Below, one piece after another: positions 15,148 to 23,682 of a stretch of 64,000 nt of DNA; the first letter of the stretch is position 1; every line of letters begins with the position of its first letter. Source of the DNA: Bacteroides fragilis (lineage in GTDB: Bacteria > Bacillota > Clostridia > Lachnospirales > Lachnospiraceae); assembly GCA_023664485.1 (NCBI GenBank), contig JAMPFK010000008.1, positions 1 to 64,000 of the forward strand, written 5' to 3'. A program made the position numbers and the translations under genes. Under the pieces are notes generated by a model. That model saw only the letters and a list, made by a program, of their open reading frames with translations. It did no database searches and was not told the DNA's origin.

Positions 15148-17505
15148 TTAACCTTGCATCAGAATGAAAGCCGCCAGTTTCCCGGTCTTCATTCTTCCGG
15201 CAACAAGCCATGAAAAAACAGAAAACAGTCCGGTTATGACCAGTACGGGAAGCAGCATATTCCCAAGCGTCTGTCCGGATATGAAGTTACTAATCCCAAA
15301 CAGCCGAAGAAGCGCCGCCACAAGCGGGTCGGTAAACCATGCACTGAAAATCATGCCAGCCACAGCCCCCATCATGGAAACAATCCCAAACCGCAGGGCA
15401 AAAGAAATGCGGAGCCTTCCGTAAGGCAATCCCAACGTCCTGTAAATCCCCAGGTCCTTCTGCTCCATAACAAGAAGCCTGCTTCCTGTCAATGCTGTGA
15501 TTACCAATATCACGACCGCCGTAATTCCATACATAAAATACATTAAAAGATCCATTGCGGAAAGGATGCCATAGAGTCCCGGCCACGAATTTTCATGGAG
15601 ATACACATCCCCTCCATATGCTTCATCAAGCGCCTGCATCACTTCTGCCTGCCGCCCTGCATCCTCCAGAAAATAATGGGTACACCACATATTGGAAGTC
15701 TCTTTCCCTATTTTCCGATAACCCTCCCTGCTCAGGCCCACATTTGCCCCCATATCATTGGCACACTGGTAAATGCCGGATACTTTATATGCAGAAGCCC
15801 CAAGTCCGGCACTGACTAAAACCGTGTCCCCAATCCCTGCATCCAGATCAGCTGCGACAAATTCCGTCAGTACAATCTCATCATCCCCGGTACAGGTCTT
15901 TCCCTCCAGCAGATGGAATCGTTCCGGCTCTGTGATGACATTGGCGGTATAATCCACGCCTTCCACTGTGACGTTTGGCATGGCAAGCATATACCGGTCT
16001 GTAATATCCGTATAGGAACGAATCATCTGTTCTACATCCTCGTTTGTCGTCTCCCCCACAGGCTGTGCCGCAATATGCAGATCCGATGGATTAAAGGCAT
16101 CCATCAGTCCCTTTCCATCCGGTCCAAGCCACGCATCCATACGCCCAATTAAAGAAACAAAAAATGTAAGAAATAATGCTACAAGACAGACTCCCATATA
16201 GCGCATCCTCCCCATAAAAATCTGGCGCAGAGCCAGCCAGAAACCAAATCCTCTCTGGTAGACAGGGGAAAAGCGGCTCTTCCTTCCCGATTCTTTTCTA
16301 TCTTCCCTGCGTATCTCTTCCATTGGGGTGACTTTCTCTATTCCTGCCGTTTTCAAAAGTATAAAGACGGTCAACAGACACAGCACGGTCAGAAGAGCCA
16401 GCAGACAACTCCCCATAGAAAGACCCGACGGAATCAAAAGCCCGGTAGTGGTCAACGTCATACGGCTAATCATCTGCACCGCAGGCAAAGCCGATAAAAC
16501 ACCAACGGTCATCCCCCATAAAACAGGCGATAAAAACAGAAACATCTGTATCTTCTGCAGCTTTCCGGTGGTAAACCCTATCGTTTTCAAAATTCCCGTA
16601 TCTGTCCTATCCTGCTCTAAAGAACTGCTGATGCTATGCCCCAAAACTACCAGGGAAACCATGAGAAGAACAAGGGCAAAAGCCAAAAACAATCCGGTAA
16701 AGACATTCTGTAACGTCAGCATAAAGCCGGCAATTGCGCTGTCAGAATGTGTAAACTCCACATATTGCGTAAACTCCGTACTGTTGTTCAGTGCAGCATT
16801 TAATTCCGATGCTGACAACCCTCCTGAAATCTCCTGAAAAATATGCAGCATATATCCGTCACGGGCAAGACCGTCAATTCCTGCTCCGGCAATTATCCCG
16901 GCAATCTCGTCATGGTCCTGTCTGCAGATTAGGAATCCTTTCATCCCAATCATGGAACTGCCCATAAAGGGATCCTCAAACCATCCTTTTACCACAAAGG
17001 ACTTCTCCACACTGTTACGCGCAATCCGAAAACGAATCTCATCCCCAATCTCTATGCCAAACATGGACTGCATGGACGGTGATACATAAATTTCCCCCGG
17101 TCCTATTTCCGCGCTTCCAATCCGGTATCTTGCCATATCCTCTGTAAAAATCTTATAAGGATACTTCTCCGGCTCATATGTAATAAGCTGTCCCTCACTG
17201 TCCGACTGTTGTCCGTTTACCTCATATTCCGAAAAAATAACCGGCTGTATGCCTGTCTGCCCGGTTTCCGGAAGCGCATCTATCCCGTCTGCCAGTCTTT
17301 CTATGTCAGGGACGCCGGATACCCATGCGGTGATTTCTCCAAATCCGAGCCGTTTCATCTCACCATGCACATAGTCTCCTGCATTTCTCCACACGGTCAG
17401 AGCGGACAACAGCGTAAGTGACAGGAGCAATATTAAAATAAAAATTCCTGCCAGACTCCCCCTGTGCCGCCTGCTGAACGCAAGCCATAATGTTTTTATC
17501 TCCAT
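15148..17505 (-). CDS. MacB/FtsX-type ABC transporter permease
   Basis: The 785-residue protein has the layout of a two-module FtsX-type permease: an N-terminal membrane anchor (LAGIFILILLLSLTLLSAL), a large outer domain, an FtsX block of three segments near residues 265-390 (LVLLMVSLVVLGHSISSSL, then GILKTIGFTTGKL), a further segment (CLVALFLTFFVSLIG), a second outer domain and a final FtsX block (DLGIYRTLGLPYGRL). Such permeases act by mechanical coupling to move substrates from the outer leaflet or to move peptides. It starts 12 bases after the ATPase stop and is the last gene of the operon. Confidence 0.85.
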   Translation of the reverse strand: MEIKTLWLAFSRRHRGSLAGIFILILLLSLTLLSALTVWRNAGDYVHGEMKRLGFGEITAWVSGVPDIERLADGIDALPETGQTGIQPVIFSEYEVNGQQSDSEGQLITYEPEKYPYKIFTEDMARYRIGSAEIGPGEIYVSPSMQSMFGIEIGDEIRFRIARNSVEKSFVVKGWFEDPFMGSSMIGMKGFLICRQDHDEIAGIIAGAGIDGLARDGYMLHIFQEISGGLSASELNAALNNSTEFTQYVEFTHSDSAIAGFMLTLQNVFTGLFLAFALVLLMVSLVVLGHSISSSLEQDRTDTGILKTIGFTTGKLQKIQMFLFLSPVLWGMTVGVLSALPAVQMISRMTLTTTGLLIPSGLSMGSCLLALLTVLCLLTVFILLKTAGIEKVTPMEEIRREDRKESGRKSRFSPVYQRGFGFWLALRQIFMGRMRYMGVCLVALFLTFFVSLIGRMDAWLGPDGKGLMDAFNPSDLHIAAQPVGETTNEDVEQMIRSYTDITDRYMLAMPNVTVEGVDYTANVITEPERFHLLEGKTCTGDDEIVLTEFVAADLDAGIGDTVLVSAGLGASAYKVSGIYQCANDMGANVGLSREGYRKIGKETSNMWCTHYFLEDAGRQAEVMQALDEAYGGDVYLHENSWPGLYGILSAMDLLMYFMYGITAVVILVITALTGSRLLVMEQKDLGIYRTLGLPYGRLRISFALRFGIVSMMGAVAGMIFSAWFTDPLVAALLRLFGISNFISGQTLGNMLLPVLVITGLFSVFSWLVAGRMKTGKLAAFILMQG

Positions 17506-17517
17506 TTTCTCACCGCC

Positions 17518-18279
17518 CTACCAGGACAAAGCGGAAAGCCATTCATTTAATTTATTTTCCCGCTCTCTTGCATCCGTTTCCCGATAAATTCCCATTTCCA
17601 TCTCATCCAGTATCTTTCCATCTTCCAGATACAGAACTCTTGTCCCACGAATCGCCGCTTTTGTATCATGTGTCACCATCAGGATACTCTGGCCATTCCC
17701 GGCAAGCTCCGTCAAAAGGTCAAGCACCTCGTCCGTACTACGCTTATTTAAAGCTCCCGTGGGTTCATCCGCAAACAAAATCCCCGGTCCGTTGATGACT
17801 GCCCTTGCGATTGCCGCTCTCTGCGCCTCCCCTCCTGAAACCTCAGACGGGAATCTGTCCTTTGCTTTTTCCACCCCCATCCGGTTCAGCAGTTCCTCCG
17901 CTTTCTTCCGCACTGCTTTCGTGTCTTTTCCCTGATCCAGATACCCGGCTACCGCCACATTCTCAAACAGACTTAGGACACTGACAAGGTGAGTCTGCTG
18001 GAAAACAAAACCAAATTCATGGGAACGCAGGCGCGCCATCTGCCGCTCCTTATATCTGCTAATCTCCTCTCCCTTATACAACACTTTCCCTGCCGTGATG
18101 CTGTCCATGCCGCTTAAAGCATACAGCAGGGTTGATTTCCCTGCCCCGGAAGAACCCATGACCACCGTAAAATCACCTTTATAAATATCCACATCAATCT
18201 CTTTCAAAATCTGCTCTTTTCCCGCCCCTTGCCGGAACTGCTTACACAATCCTTTTGCTGAAAGCAACACCTCTTTCAT
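17518..18279 (-). CDS. ABC transporter ATPase, MacB/LolD type
   Basis: The 253-residue ATPase has Walker A MGSSGAGKSTLL, Q-loop FVFQQTHLV, signature VSGGEAQRAAIARA, Walker B GILFADEPTGAL and H-loop MVTHD. This is the LolD/MacB subfamily that works with FtsX-type permeases, matching the next gene. Its start overlaps the stop of the PaaK-like gene by four bases (ATGA at 18276-18279), showing translational coupling. Confidence 0.9.
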   Translation of the reverse strand: MKEVLLSAKGLCKQFRQGAGKEQILKEIDVDIYKGDFTVVMGSSGAGKSTLLYALSGMDSITAGKVLYKGEEISRYKERQMARLRSHEFGFVFQQTHLVSVLSLFENVAVAGYLDQGKDTKAVRKKAEELLNRMGVEKAKDRFPSEVSGGEAQRAAIARAVINGPGILFADEPTGALNKRSTDEVLDLLTELAGNGQSILMVTHDTKAAIRGTRVLYLEDGKILDEMEMGIYRETDARERENKLNEWLSALSW

Positions 18280-19478
18280 ACTGCCGTCTCCTTCCTGTCT
18301 GCCGGACAGTCCGCCAGAAATTCAAAAGCCGCCGTGTCTATCCTGCAGAACTGATAATCCCTAAGTCCCTTGATACAAAAACCCTCTATAGCCAGCGGAT
18401 GCAGAAAATCCCTGTTCCCTGCGCCATCTTCAAACCAAAGCATATCCTCATCCCGCCCCAGCACTATTTCCGCCCTGCCAAACGGACTGTTTTGAACCGG
18501 CTCTTTTAAAACCAGACGATCAGATATCCTGTAACGAATCAACGGCTGAGTAAAATTATAGAGTGATGTCAGATACATAGCATCCTCTTCCACTTCAACC
18601 ACATTCATATCGTCAAACAGGATCATCCCATCTTCCTTCCCCGTTTCCACGCCAATGGCAAGAGCTTCGCTGGCGCCATAAAAATTGATGACCTCCGCAT
18701 AGAAAACTGTCTCCAGAAAATGCCGAAGCCCGCTTCCCAACGGCTCCCCGCAGGAAATTACCCGTATCACATCCATTTCAATCTCTCCACTTTCCACAAG
18801 CTCCCCCAATATTTTGATGGCCGAGGGATAACCAATGATTATGTCAGGTTTGAATGTGCGGATGTCCTTTACCCATTTTTCCAGCGGTGTATTGATATCC
18901 AAATACATCTGCCTGGCTCCTACCCCGTCTATTCCGTCACCCACAGCCATTGCCCCGCCATAGCGCCCCGTGGTGGCCGCAATATAGACAATCCTCGGCT
19001 TTCCTGCCAGCAGCTTTACTATCTGCGGCATGGACATATCCCACAATGCGCCCCGTATGATCCCAGGAAGCATCTGATTCCATGCTTTCTCATCATAGAC
19101 AAAATATCCCGGTTTCCCAGTGCTGCCGGAAGAATGCACAATGTGATAACCCCGGAATGTCTTTTTCTCTCTGTTTCCTTCCGTATCAAATTTACGAATT
19201 TCATCCTGTGTCAGACCAGGCGTTGTCACCAATTCGTCAAAGTGTTCCAGCAATACCTTTTTATCAATCGTTGGAAACGCAGACAGCGGAAGTGTGGAAA
19301 GCTGTTCCCATCTGATTCCGGCATTTTCAAACGCATTCCTGTAATATTGGGAATGCTCCCATGCAAACCGGAGCAGTTCCCGAAGTTTCCTGTCCTGGAG
19401 CTGTTTCATCTGTTCTACAGATTTTCTGGTATTTTGTTTCAGCCTGCACAAATCAAGCAATACTCTTATAGCATTCAT
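18276..19478 (-). CDS. PaaK/CapK-like adenylate-forming enzyme
   Basis: The 400-residue protein matches phenylacetate-CoA ligase-like adenylating enzymes: the N-terminal helix ELLRFAWEHSQYYRNAFENA, the phosphate-binding loop IVHSSGSTGKPGYFVYDE, IIIGYPSAIKILGELVES, RVISCGEPLG and YGASEALAIG (the acidic YGxxE motif). These enzymes activate a carboxylic acid as acyl-AMP and pass it to a thiol or amine. The usual C-terminal lid is shorter than in true PaaK. It overlaps both neighbours by four bases, so its product is made in step with the amidase-like lipoprotein and the transporter. Confidence 0.8.
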   Translation of the reverse strand: MNAIRVLLDLCRLKQNTRKSVEQMKQLQDRKLRELLRFAWEHSQYYRNAFENAGIRWEQLSTLPLSAFPTIDKKVLLEHFDELVTTPGLTQDEIRKFDTEGNREKKTFRGYHIVHSSGSTGKPGYFVYDEKAWNQMLPGIIRGALWDMSMPQIVKLLAGKPRIVYIAATTGRYGGAMAVGDGIDGVGARQMYLDINTPLEKWVKDIRTFKPDIIIGYPSAIKILGELVESGEIEMDVIRVISCGEPLGSGLRHFLETVFYAEVINFYGASEALAIGVETGKEDGMILFDDMNVVEVEEDAMYLTSLYNFTQPLIRYRISDRLVLKEPVQNSPFGRAEIVLGRDEDMLWFEDGAGNRDFLHPLAIEGFCIKGLRDYQFCRIDTAAFEFLADCPADRKETAV

Positions 19479-20605
19479 GAACTTTCAAATCCTTCCTTCT
19501 GTTCGATTGTGAATGTATATCCCTGCTCGTAGTTTTCACGATGATAATAGACCGCCTGATCGGTTGTCTGGTTAAAAACAATACTCCATTCTGTAGATTC
19601 AAACTCTCCGAAATTCCCCTTACTCACACTGCTCAGTGCATCACGGACACCTTCCATGCTCATTGTCCCGCTTTCTTCCAATCGTTCCATCAGCATATCA
19701 TAACGGGTATGGGACTGTGCCGTCCCAATGCCATTCTTTTCTCCCTCTGCAAGATAGAAATTTGTCAGCACCGGTGTTTCCATCACTATCATTTCATTCC
19801 CTATATATTCAACCGCCATGCTTTTTCCGGTGGCATCCGCCAAGGCAAAATGAACCATCATCCCCATAGAAGCGTGCATATCATATTGTTCCAGCAGTGC
19901 CAGCGCCTCGTCCACGGTTGCCGCCTTATCCAACAACAGACGGATCGCTGTAGTGGTCGTAATATCCGGCTTTTCCGTATCCTGTTCGATTGTGGCCGAA
20001 TCCTGAATCATGTTGACGGACACCGCAAGCCCTTTTTCGTTCATACCGTCCAAGGGCGCATACAATGCGGCGAGTGTCTTAATCCCGTCCTGTTTCATCG
20101 CTATGCCAGCCAATCCTCCCTGGCTGATAAAATCCAGATTGACCGTGGAAACGGATGCATATCCGTTTTCAGGATAGGACAGGACTGCCATGGCATTACA
20201 ATGATTCCAGTCAAAATTCCGCCCAAACAGGAATTCGCCGTCTGAAGTCCGGACTGCAATCGTGCTGCATCCAAAAATGTTTCCGTTAAAACCTATATCT
20301 GTGCCGAACAGCAGATTCTCCGTCAGGAAACTGACCACTTCCTGATCTGACGAAGCCCCGCCCTCTGAAAGAAACCTGTCAAAACCATAATCGCCGTCAT
20401 AGCGGACAGCAGAAAAACCTTTCTCCAGTTCCATGATTTCTCCGGTGGGGATAATATTTGTTTCTTTTGTTTCCTTAGAGTCCGTTTCCCTGTCAACACT
20501 TTCCATATTCTGTTCACCTTTTTCCGTTACTGCTTTATTCTCACTACAGCCAGTCAGGGAAAAGATTGTCAGTAAAATCAATACCATCCATATATTTCTT
20601 CTCAT
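19475..20605 (-). CDS. Lipoprotein Ntn-hydrolase (linear amide C-N hydrolase-like)
   Basis: The 376-residue protein has a lipoprotein signal (ILLTIFSLTGC) followed by an acidic linker and a catalytic domain with FGCSTIAVRTSDGEFLFGRN. In the choloylglycine/penicillin V acylase and acyl-CoA:6-APA acyltransferase group, the Cys of this motif becomes the N-terminal nucleophile; NFDW after it and the DGMNEKGLAVSVNMI block fit the same group. Here the Cys lies about 110 residues in, so processing would have to remove a leader, or the enzyme works without it. It should act outside the membrane on an amide. Confidence 0.75.
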   Translation of the reverse strand: MRRNIWMVLILLTIFSLTGCSENKAVTEKGEQNMESVDRETDSKETKETNIIPTGEIMELEKGFSAVRYDGDYGFDRFLSEGGASSDQEVVSFLTENLLFGTDIGFNGNIFGCSTIAVRTSDGEFLFGRNFDWNHCNAMAVLSYPENGYASVSTVNLDFISQGGLAGIAMKQDGIKTLAALYAPLDGMNEKGLAVSVNMIQDSATIEQDTEKPDITTTTAIRLLLDKAATVDEALALLEQYDMHASMGMMVHFALADATGKSMAVEYIGNEMIVMETPVLTNFYLAEGEKNGIGTAQSHTRYDMLMERLEESGTMSMEGVRDALSSVSKGNFGEFESTEWSIVFNQTTDQAVYYHRENYEQGYTFTIEQKEGFESS

Positions 20606-20678
20606 TGGAAAACCCCCAGTCCCTTATCTGAATCCAGTGTAACATTACAGCCTTAAAGTAACAAATACTTATATCTAA

Positions 20679-20725
20679 TACACTTGTATAATTGAAACCT
20701 ATATTATTTCATGTTATACTTGTAC
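20679..20725. promoter_or_regulatory. Candidate LysR sites between the divergent genes
   Basis: TACACTTGTATA (20679-20690) and TATACTTGTAC (20715-20725) are similar partly palindromic boxes 38 bases apart. The second overlaps the -35 box of the lysR promoter. This layout fits a LysR protein that regulates itself and the divergent operon. Confidence 0.4.
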
Positions 20726-20748
20726 AAAGATTTGATACCGTGTTATAA
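20720..20748 (+). promoter_or_regulatory. Promoter toward lysR and its leader repeats
   Basis: TTGTAC (20720-20725), 17 bases, TTATAA (20743-20748). The transcript would carry a leader of about 300 bases with both structured repeats. Confidence 0.6.
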
Positions 20749-20771
20749 AAATTTAACTGGGAGGATATCCA

Positions 20772-20910
20772 GGTTGAAAAATAAGCCTGATAGCTTATTT
20801 TTCAACCGGCAATTTGAGTCAGAGCCTCAAATATGCCTTGATCGCAGCCGGGAATTTGAAATTCCCGGCGCGATGTCATCGCAGTAAACTGCTCTGACAT
20901 GGAGGATTAT
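20772..20910 (+). repeat. Structured leader element, copy 1
   Basis: The unit starts with a 15-bp hairpin (GGTTGAAAAATAAGC and its complement, 20772-20807), then ATTTGAG/CTCAAAT (20812-20832), GCCGGGAATTT/AAATTCCCGGC (20847-20869), GCGATG/CATCGC (20870-20882) and GCAGT/ACTGC. GTCAGAGC (20818-20825) can also pair with GCTCTGAC (20891-20898). It ends with GGAGG. A short frame TTG 20774 to TAA 20887 has GGGAGG nine bases before it. The second copy follows directly. Confidence 0.75.
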
Positions 20911-21053
20911 GTTGAAAAATAAGCCTGATAGCTTATTTTTCAATCGGCTATTTGAGTCGGAGCCTCAAATATGCCTTGATCGCAGATGAGAAATCGCCTG
21001 CGCGAATTTCCCGTCGCCTCTTCGCGACAAGTCGCTCAGAAATGGAGATTAAG
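20911..21053 (+). repeat. Structured leader element, copy 2
   Basis: The first ~74 bases match copy 1 with three changes, two of them silent in the short frame (LKNKPDSLFF and then ESEPQICLDR). The second half differs in sequence but again holds hairpins (GTCGC/GCGAC near 21013) and ends with a ribosome site, GGAG, which serves the lysR ATG at 21054. The short frame here runs 20909-20989. The pair looks like a duplicated module that carries its own reading frame and supplies a ribosome site to what follows. Confidence 0.75.
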
Positions 21054-21965
21054 ATGGAATTAAGAGTGCTTCAATATTTTCTTGCTGTTGCCAGAGAACA
21101 AAGTATTGTCCGGGCAGCCGAGTCCCTGCACCTTTCCCAGCCTACCCTTTCCACACAGATTAAAGCCATGGAAGAGGAACTGGGGAAACAGCTTTTGATC
21201 CGCGGAACAAAAGGTTCCAGAAAAATTACACTTACAGAAGAAGGAATGATCCTGCGAAAACGTGCAGAAGAAATTTTGAATCTTGTACAGAAAACGGAGA
21301 AAGAAATTGCCCTTTCTGACCAGATTGTGGCGGGTGACGTCTATATTGGAACCGGTGAAACGGATGCCGTCCGCCTGATTGCAAAAACCGCCAAAAGCCT
21401 GTACGAAATTTATCCTGATATCCATTACCATATCGCAAGCGGAAACGCAGAATTTGTGTTGGAGCAGTTAGAAAAGGGATTGATCGACTTTGGAATTATA
21501 TTTGATACCGTTGACCAAAATAAATATAATGAGATAAACATTCCTTATAAAGACATCTGGGGCGTACTGATGCGCCGTGATTCCCCTCTTGCCCAGAAAG
21601 AATCCATTACCCCTGAAGATCTGCCGGACAAGCCTCTCATTGTATCGCGCCAGGGAAACAGCTTTGGCGCATTGGCTTCATGGATGGGTGTTGAAATATC
21701 CGATCTGGAAATCGTTGCAACTTATAACCTGCTTTTTAACGCTTCCTTAATGGTAGCAGAAGGATTGGGGTATGCAATCGGCTTTGACAGAATCATCAAC
21801 ACCTCCGGGAACAGTAATCTCTGCTTTCGTCCTCTCTCCCCCAAAAAGGAAGCTGAGATGAGTATTATTTGGAAAAAATACCAGATTCTTTCCAAAGCAT
21901 CGGAAAAATTCATAAATAAACTAAAAGAAATCGCAGAAATGTATCAGGAATCAACAGATACATAA
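21054..21965 (+). CDS. LysR family transcriptional regulator
   Basis: The 303-residue protein begins MELRVLQYFLAVAREQSIVR with the LysR helix-turn-helix AAESLHLSQPTLSTQIKAME and the linker LGKQLLIRGTKG; the rest is the periplasmic-binding-like effector domain. ATG 21054 with TGGAG eight bases upstream is chosen; a longer frame upstream crosses the structured repeats and is not believed. It is divergent from the Ntn-hydrolase operon and is the obvious candidate regulator of it. The effector may be the compound handled by that operon. Confidence 0.85.
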   Translation: MELRVLQYFLAVAREQSIVRAAESLHLSQPTLSTQIKAMEEELGKQLLIRGTKGSRKITLTEEGMILRKRAEEILNLVQKTEKEIALSDQIVAGDVYIGTGETDAVRLIAKTAKSLYEIYPDIHYHIASGNAEFVLEQLEKGLIDFGIIFDTVDQNKYNEINIPYKDIWGVLMRRDSPLAQKESITPEDLPDKPLIVSRQGNSFGALASWMGVEISDLEIVATYNLLFNASLMVAEGLGYAIGFDRIINTSGNSNLCFRPLSPKKEAEMSIIWKKYQILSKASEKFINKLKEIAEMYQESTDT

Positions 21966-22219
21966 TATTTTGTCACATATTATACCTTTGGGCAAACTGT
22001 TCCGGATACCCTGCAGCTCTCCTTTTCGTGTCTTGCTATATTCATTATAGTAAAATCACTTCGATATACAACGAATTTTATCATTTTTGCATAGCATTAC
22101 ATTGTAATTATTTACTTTTTATATACTTTATCTGCTTTACATATGTATAACATTATATTTTCTTTATTATAAAGACTTTTATGATATTTTTTCATATCAA
22201 AATCTGGCGCGGCCTGCCC
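21966..22219. other. AT-rich gap, nothing recognised
   Basis: Low-complexity AT-rich DNA after lysR. No reading frame, hairpin terminator or repeat that I can support. Confidence 0.5.
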
Positions 22220-22248
22220 TTGACATCTTTTGGGAATTCCTGTAAGAT
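22220..22248 (+). promoter_or_regulatory. Promoter of the MATE leader
   Basis: TTGACA (22220-22225), 17 bases, TAAGAT (22243-22248). Transcription would start about 22255 and run first through the structured leader. Confidence 0.8.
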
Positions 22249-22251
22249 ATA

Positions 22252-22334
22252 GTCGCTTGCTCGGAGGGCGGATCATTCAGAACGAAATGAGAAGCCGGAT
22301 AAGGCACGGACTGAGATGTCCGGAACTTATCCGG
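22252..22334 (+). promoter_or_regulatory. Probable riboswitch leader upstream of MATE (guanidine-IV/mepA type suspected)
   Basis: Between the promoter and the terminator lie a short stem CGC/GCG around TTGCTCGGAGG (22254-22270), a hairpin TCATT/AATGA (22273-22290) and the terminator stem. Small leaders of this size before MATE genes of Clostridia include the guanidine-IV (mepA) class, which controls termination. I matched context and size, not the full consensus, so the class is a guess; an unassigned riboswitch or attenuator is the safe call. Confidence 0.5.
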
Positions 22335-22340
22335 TTTTTT
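22295..22340 (+). terminator. Terminator inside the MATE leader
   Basis: CCGGATAAG (22295-22303) pairs with CTTATCCGG (22326-22334), with an inner CGGAC/GTCCG pair, and six T residues follow directly. It lies before the gene, not after it, so it must be conditional. Confidence 0.85.
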
Positions 22341-22377
22341 GTGTTTTGGAACTATGATAAAAGGAGTAACAACGGGA

Positions 22378-23478
22378 ATGAATCAACTGAATGAATTTAT
22401 AGAAGGTAAAATTGTAAGACCGCTGATCAGATTTGCGCTTCCGATCCTTCTGGCGCTGTGTCTGCAGTCCCTGTATGGAGCGGTCGATCTGCTGGTGGCG
22501 GGGCGGTTTGGAACATCGGCGGATGTATCCGCAGTCGCAACAGGAAGCCAGATGATGCAGATGGTCACATCTATTATTGCAGGCCTTTCCATGGGAACCA
22601 CCATCCTCGCAGGCCAGGCCATCGGCAGAAAACATGATTCGGATGCCGGCGACATTATCGGAAGCAGTATCTGTTTCTTTTTTGTACTGGCAATTGGGAT
22701 CACAGCCGCCATGCTCCTGATCACACGGCCCTTTACGTCCATCATGCGCGCGCCTGCAGAAGCTTTTTCAAAAACGATGGGCTATGTGAGGATCTGCTCC
22801 GCAGGAACAATCTTTATCGTAGCCTATAATGTGCTGGGAAGCATCTTCCGGGGGCTGGGCGATTCCCATACCCCCATGTTCACGGTGGCTGCCGCATGCG
22901 TCTTCAACATCGCCGGTGACCTGCTGTTTGCAGACGTATTTGACCTAAAGGCGGAAGGCGCGGCGCTTGCGACCGTTCTCGCCCAATGCTTCAGCGTGAT
23001 CTTATGCATTCTGATGGTCAGAAAGCGGGGTCTTCCCTTTCCTTTCGGGAAGAAAAATATACGCTTCCATAAAACATTTATCGCAAAGATCATGAAGATC
23101 GGACTGCCTGTTGCTTTGCAGGACGGCCTTGTGAATATATCCTTCCTCGCGATCGCCTCCATCGTAAATACGCTGGGAGTCACCGCCTCTGCGGGCGTCG
23201 GGGTCGCGGAAAAAATATGCGCTTTTATCATGCTGGTGCCCTCTGCTTTTTCCCAATCCCTTTCCGCTTTCGCAGCCCATAATGTGGGAGCCGGCAGAAA
23301 CAATCGGGCAAGAAAATCCATGCTCTGCGGTATGTGTGCATCCCTGCTGGCCGGGATTGTCATGGCATACCTGGCGTTCTTCCACGGCAGCATCCTGGCG
23401 GGAATCTTTGCAAAAGAAGAAGGCGTCATTCTGGCGGCGGCGGACTCCATCCAATCACACAGATGCGTTATGATTTGA
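22378..23478 (+). pseudogene. MATE family efflux transporter, C-terminally truncated
   Basis: The protein has the MATE opening IVRPLIRFALPILLALCLQS LYGAVDLLVAG (shown in two parts) and about nine to ten membrane segments, with GLGDSHTPMF and GVGVAEKICAF blocks as in MepA-like exporters. ATG 22378 with AAGGAG upstream is chosen. At about 23450 it leaves the family (EGVILAAADS then IQSHRCVMI, stop) and is about 366 residues long instead of about 450, lacking the last two helices. The break is about 65 bases before the 39-bp sequence shared with the ISL3 remnant. Confidence 0.8.
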
Positions 23479-23513
23479 ACGACGCCTTCAGAATGATTTG
23501 TCAAGGATATAAT

Positions 23514-23554
23514 GAATCTTTCCAAAGTCAGTTGATTTATCGTTTTACTTCAGC
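23514..23554 (+). repeat. Copy 2 of the ~39-bp sequence shared with 5789
   Basis: Same orientation as copy 1. Here no transposase is attached; the flank on the right is unrelated. It sits between the broken MATE gene and the large surface protein gene, at the border of accessory and core-like DNA. Confidence 0.7.
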
Positions 23555-23682
23555 AACAGGAAAACCGAATATGTCTACCCGTTTGGCAGCGATTATCCTC
23601 TAACATGCAAGCATGCTTTCCTCGCTAACGCTCATTATATCATATTCATTTCTCACATACGACATATAGTATTCCCTGCTTT

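Noticed and set aside
20952..21053. Longer lysR frame with 34 extra residues
   Set aside because: The extension lies in the structured repeat; a good ribosome site and the family's usual first residues are at 21054.
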